DNA of 23,938 nucleotides. Source: Mnemiopsis leidyi. Taxonomy: Eukaryota; Ctenophora; Tentaculata; Lobata; Bolinopsidae. The position numbers and the translations under genes were made by a program. Each line of letters starts with the position of its first letter. Position 1 is the first letter of the stretch. Positions 10,001-16,000 of this stretch are shown here, piece after piece. Under the pieces are notes generated by a model. That model was not told the DNA's origin and made no database searches. It saw only the letters and a list, made by a program, of their open reading frames with translations. The stretch spans positions 31,420 to 55,357 of the forward strand of contig JH157156.1 of NCBI GenBank assembly GCA_000226015.1, written 5' to 3'.

Positions 10001-13000
10001 CAAAGTGACTTCCAGTGAAGCCTATCTTGCAAACATCTGCTGTGTGCCCTCAAAACTTTTCTCTTTGTTGTCTTTTCACGTTTTCTTTAATTTCGAAACT
10101 CGGTCAAACAAAATAGGGATTATTTTGGGGGTGGGAAGCCAGCGTTTTACCGATCAATAACGTTATTCGGGGGGAGGTTTCGAAAATTCTATTTCACATG
10201 CACGGTTCTTTCTACATATTTATCTCACTTGTCAATCCGCAATCGCTAGTTTAAGCGAATTTTCGACACCTCCCTACAAATACAGCTCTCTACAATCAAG
10301 TAAGGCCAATCAGTGCTGATCAGAAATGACTTATTTATAATACCTTACGGGGTGTTATATCATATATGTGAGCCAGTACCAAATGCAGAAAATATCCCCC
10401 CTTCTATAATTCCAATTAATTTACAAAATCGTCTACTTATCTAACTTATCTAACTCTAACCCTACTTCATCCCCACTGTCCACTTGACGACCGCCTTCCC
10501 AGCTTCCCTGATACCACGATAAGCACTTTAGTATCATACTATCATCTTTATACTTTTATAAGACGATATAAGTGGTGAGATAAGTGGTGAGCCGCATATC
10601 CATAGTTGTGGCGACTTTTACATGCATTTAAAGTTTTAAGGCGAAATGCCGAAATAATTATCGGGCTGTGAGACAACAGTAATTATCTAAAGATCTAAGC
10701 TAACACTTGTCGTCTATTAGTAGCTAAAAATCGATTTATATCCCAGAAAATTGTTAGGTCACATAAAATGGAAATTATTTAATTAACATCCGTGTTTATC
10801 TTGAGACCTTAAAACACGTGTCCCATGCAGAAAATAAGTGCGATGCTCAAATTGAATATTGCAAACAGGTAGAAACTTTAAACTTAGATTGGTTTTACAA
10901 GTCTGATTATAACATTCCTGGAGTAATCTATAAGTCCTTAGTCGAACTCTCCTTTCCCTCTCTCTGTCTCTTATACGACCACCTTCCCATGAATCCAAGT
11001 ATCGTGTTTACGAGACAATTTATTTGGCGAGTTTTATAATTTGCGTTAGAGTTATATTGCCATAACTACAGTAAAATTTCACATGCATAAGTTTTTTGAG
11101 CCGGGTTTACGCGAGATAATTATAGGACCGTGCGACTACAGTAATTCTAAGATCTGAACGCTATCACTCGTCGTTTATATATATATGTAGCTAAAAATTG
11201 TTTCACATCTCAAGAAACTGTTGGATCACCTAAATGCTAAAATGGTAATTACTCAATTAATATCCTTGTTTATCCGGAGCTTTAACTCACGTACCCTCGA
11301 CACATTAACAAGTACAAGGCTAAGTTTAGGTTAAATAAGGCGTTACATTTTTTTATTGAGCACATGTGATATTTAAATACTTAAGACAAGATTAGTTTTA
11401 CAATTTTCATATCTGATAATCAAACTACAGAAGTCAGTTACAATCTTCCTCAATAAATGTTCAATCAATACTTTTATGTAAATCTCTCTGAAAACTTAGG
11501 CACTTGTGAAAGCTGGTTACAAAGCGAGAATATATTTTCTTATTTTGTTAAATCCTTGCCAACTTAGTGTTCTTCTTGACACTAAAGTAATTAGCGTGGC
11601 TACAGGTGCAGCCATATTCCTCATGGAAAACTTAAATGTCGGTTTAAACACAATGGTCTCTAACTGTTTTATTTGCCACGTCCACGCGGTTCACATAATC
11701 CCTCCATGTTTTCGTATACAAGTCCTAAATTATTAAACTTTATGCATAGTTTCTACCTCTTTATTGTTTGTGGTATCCTCTTTGTCTTATTGTTGGCCAT
11801 TAAAGTACTTAAGAGAAAAGACTTAAAGATTTGTGAAATTTTTGGCTTAAAGAGAAACATACATATAGGGCGACAATAGTTTACCATTTCCGGCTTAGCT
11901 TTGTCTGCGATAACAAGGAAAACATTTTCATTGTTTATCAGTGGTATGGAATTAATCGGAATAGAATTAACTTAAAGAAATGCACCATGCATACATTTCC
12001 AAGTCATTTAACATTTTGCATTGATTTTTGAATTTTGGTATACGTACTTCGTCACTAGTAGTAAATTGTCAAATGGGCTCGTCCATCCCAAGAAGAATAA
12101 ATATCGCTGTCACATGAAATACTGACCAACGTCTCTGTGTAAGGTCTATAAGGGCGAGGAATATAATTGAGTAATAACTGTTCACCGAGTTCATACAGTA
12201 TGTCTGACACATCATTTATCTTCTATGTATACAGAGCCGACAAAAGTGTGATTTCCACACCGAAAGACTCTATGTGAGGTCTATAATAGCTTATTGCAAC
12301 TACTGTCGTCTGTCATTTTACGTTTGTTGAAGTTGTAACTGTCATTTTGGTTAGTAAGGTCAGAACTTAGTCTGATATATTGCAGATATCTTCCTCCATA
12401 ATTAGTCCCTGTCCCGCATCAGGGTGCGCATTGTCTATTTTTACCGTCCAAAAATCCACATGAGTTATGTCGACAATCGACAGATAACTTTGCCTAAGTC
12501 AACCCTTTTTGCCTCACTTTGCCAAGTTTCGATTTCCAAAATGACTAGATCGTTTGATCTAGATGAGTTTAGAATGCCTAATGAAGTGTCCCGCTGGTTT
12601 GAACCTCCTGCCCCTAATCTGAATGTCTAGGAAAATTCCCAGAATATTTCATGGTACGTCATTGCTTGCCCTCCGTAAAACATTCAGCACCCATATACAC
12701 AGCATCTCTTCACATGGCAGAGCATCTCTTCACATGGCAGACACATCATTTACCCGCGTTGCGTACAGCGCAGACAACAGTATGATTTCCACGCAAAATA
12801 TCAATTGTGGGGTCTAGCTAATTGCGACACTGCAATTACTGTCGGCTGATGCAGTCACAAGTCTCTTGAAATCTTGAAGTTATAATTGTCTCTGTAGTCT
12901 GTTGCTCAATTGCTGCAGCTACATTTCAGCTTTCTAAGTTACCACTTTCCTAGAGTAGAATTACCTTTTGTCAGTACTAACCGTCAATATTAAAGTTCAG

Positions 13001-16000
13001 CTAGGATGTTTACGGATCACAATTACAACCCACATGTTATAATGGAGCGAGAAGAGATGAAACTACCCGGTGGAAACACTGTGGACAAACTCCTGGCTCT
13101 CTTTCTGACCGTCTGCGGTCTTATCGGCACTTCTGGCAACTTCATGGCAATCAAGTACTTCCTCTCGACCAGGAGACGAGATCTGGCGGCGGTGCTGTAC
13201 CTACTGAGTTGCATCTGCGACTTCCTGCTAGGTCTGGTACAGTATCCTGTCGTGGTTGCACTCTTCCTGAGTCGAGCTCCAGGCATGTTCAACAACCTCA
13301 CATTCTGCAGCACCTGGAACGTCTTCTTCTTTCTCCTCCAGAAAGTTGCTATATTCGTCGTGATGATCCTGAGTGTATCTAGAACGGTAGCCATAGTCTT
13401 ACCTTTCTACCAGGTCAAGCGAGTTCCTGTCCTGACAGCCGTTCTTCTCTACTCCGTTGCGCTGATAATTAACGATGTTATTGGGGCGACCACGATGGCG
13501 AAGTTTTACTACTTGTCTGTAGGATCTTTCTGTGTTCTGCAGCCCACTACAGATGAAGCTAAAGGAGGAGTAACTATCATGCTAGCTCTGACAGTTGCAA
13601 TTCCTTCTTTCATCACCTTCCTCAGCTTCATCGTCTCCGTGCTGCATTTGACCCGCCTGAAAGCGGTAGCAAGCACTCAGAGCAACAGCAAGGAAGCGTC
13701 CTTCACTATTGCTATCTTCACCGGGTGCTTCATACTCTGCAACCTGCCCTACTGCTTGATCCTCGTCCTGGAGAATATCCGTATCACCGCCAATATCCCT
13801 TACCCAGGACCGTTCCTAGAGAACGAGATCATGTTCTGGTACGCCTGGCCCATCTCAAGTGTTGTCTTCATCGTCCTCAACTCCGCCATCAACCCCATCC
13901 TTTACTACAGACGGATGGCAGGTTTCAGCAAGTGGTGTAGGAAGAGAACGATCTTCTGTACCAGCACAGGAAAACAGAAATCTGGAGGAACCAAGAAAGT
14001 TCCAACAATCAAACTGCCACATAGGGACGAGGCGGAATTCAGCAGTATCGATACGGTCAACGTTCAGCCGCTAGCAGTTCAAATACCTAAACATTGAAAA
14101 CGAATTGGACATCCATCTGCCCAGCAGGGGACAGTACACGAAACATGAGCCAAACAAAGTACTTGTTCTGAAAAAAAGTGTAGCTCAAGAATTGTGTTGG
14201 ATTCAGGACTCAACAACAAGTACCAGAAAATCTGGGCTGGAATCTTAATTCTCAAGGTTCAGTGAACCTGGTTCACGACAATAAAGATCACGAACGCCAG
14301 GACAGTTTGAGTAGCATACTATTTAATTATTTATTTGAACTTCTAGATCTCTCGAGTTTGTATCAAGGTGATTTCGTCACAGCTTAAGTGACAGTTAGAT
14401 GAATTGAACGTGAAAAATCAGATAAAAAATAAAAGGAAAACACCAGGGGACGAAGTTCCCTAAGACCTTGGAGATTGTGATACTGACTCAGCAAGAGTTT
14501 TGCTGCAAGACTTTCGGGAGACTGGAAGTATGCAATATAATGATCATGAACTGTTACAATTTCCTAGCATCGGAACATACGAAATGCCGTGATTTATCAA
14601 CGGGGCACTTTTTTGCAGATAACATTCAAATTTTCTACAATAAATGTTGTAATTGTTAATTCAAACTGACAGTTATAAGTCTGAAGCTTGACCAAAGAGT
14701 TCATAAGAGACAGATGAAACTATGAAGTTGTATTCTCTATCGATCGGAAACTTGGATTATGGCGTTTTTGGTGTTAACTTTAACTGACCCTCATATTATA
14801 TATGTGATTGTTATGTGCTTTTTCGAATATGTGATTATTTGACTAGAGAAAAATCACTGTGATGATCATTTTAATCTGAGTGGAATGTTCCATTTAATTG
14901 CACTGTCTGCTTTGTATCTCATGAAGTCGGAATCCTCCTTTCTCCAATTCTTATTCCCTTTAAATTCCCGACTCCTTTCTTATCTCTGTATGTTAGAAGA
15001 GTATTTTAAGACTGACCTGATTCGTTTTTTTCGACGACTTCAACTACTTCACCCGCTACTAGTTTCACACTTTTCTTATCTTTTGGAGCGTAGTCTTCTA
15101 TTGCTTCGTATTCCTGGAACGTGAGTATAAACCAAAACTGAAGCTCGATTAATTCATTTATGGAAATGGAACACTCTAGTCCTAAATTTAAATGAAGACT
15201 TCAAGTGAAGTTCGCACAGGTTTTGCCACACAAAATTCACGATGAAACACAAGACAGTACCTCTAATGCGACCGGACCTCCTATCTCCTCAGCTGCGTTT
15301 TTAGTGTCGGCATCATCACTGAGGGAAGTTATGTAGTAAGGATTATGAGATCTTTGAGACTGTCGCAAAGCGGCATTACACAGTGATAACTTCTGGTACG
15401 ATAGCTGTAAAATTAAATGTTTAAAGGTTGGAAAATGTGTCCAATACCAGAAAATTTTAATGGGAAATGATTTCATCTCTTACTTTAAGGACAACTCACT
15501 TCATGTCCTTCATAAACAAAAGATCATCGTCGTTAACGGCAAAAAACTCCTCCATAATTTCACTGGAAATGTACTTAACATCCAGCTTCATAAGGGCTTC
15601 CAGATACTCTCTTAGCGATGCCATCCTCTCCTCAGCTACTTTAGCCGTTGTCCTGCTGAGTGCGCTGCCCTCTGAGGTAAAGCTTGGTTTAGGTGATGTG
15701 CGGATGCTGGTAACTTGATGGGTTTGTTTACTTTTCCACTGCATGAATGTAGCTTTGAATAGTGGGACTAGTTCGATGAGAAACGTGTTTTCATTACCTT
15801 CGAAGAAAAACCGATTCCTGTTTTTTAAATTTTCAGCTTCAGGCCGCAAAATTCTATGAGGTAATACGATCTGATGCAGCTATTTTAATTAGTAAAAGGA
15901 TACGGCACCGGGGATTCCCAGGCGGTCACCCATCCAAGTACTAACCCAGCCTGCAGTTGCTTAACTTCCGAGATCGAACGAGATCGGGTGTATTCAACCG

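Noticed and set aside
13023-14074. Open frames overlapping the receptor in other frames (minus 13023-13394; plus 13725-13940, 13859-14074)
   Set aside because: They arise from the GC-rich codon use of the receptor gene. The 363-residue seven-helix frame is the real one.
15261-15422. A longer exon 5 starting at the TTTTACAG acceptor near 15412
   Set aside because: The frame is open, but the phase does not match the strong GTGAGT donor of exon 4. The CTTCCCTCAG acceptor at 15318 matches it.
15467-15718. Plus-strand open frame over PX exon 4
   Set aside because: It is the complement of a real exon and has no recognisable protein.
15500-15738. An alternative exon 4 starting at 15738 (ATGCAG|TGG) joined directly to exon 2, skipping exon 3
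   Set aside because: It also keeps frame and, by coincidence, gives the same total length (67 nt replaced by 67 nt). But it loses the WLPPLP loop and inserts sequence unlike PX. The 16118-16184 exon restores the expected PX motif and spacing.
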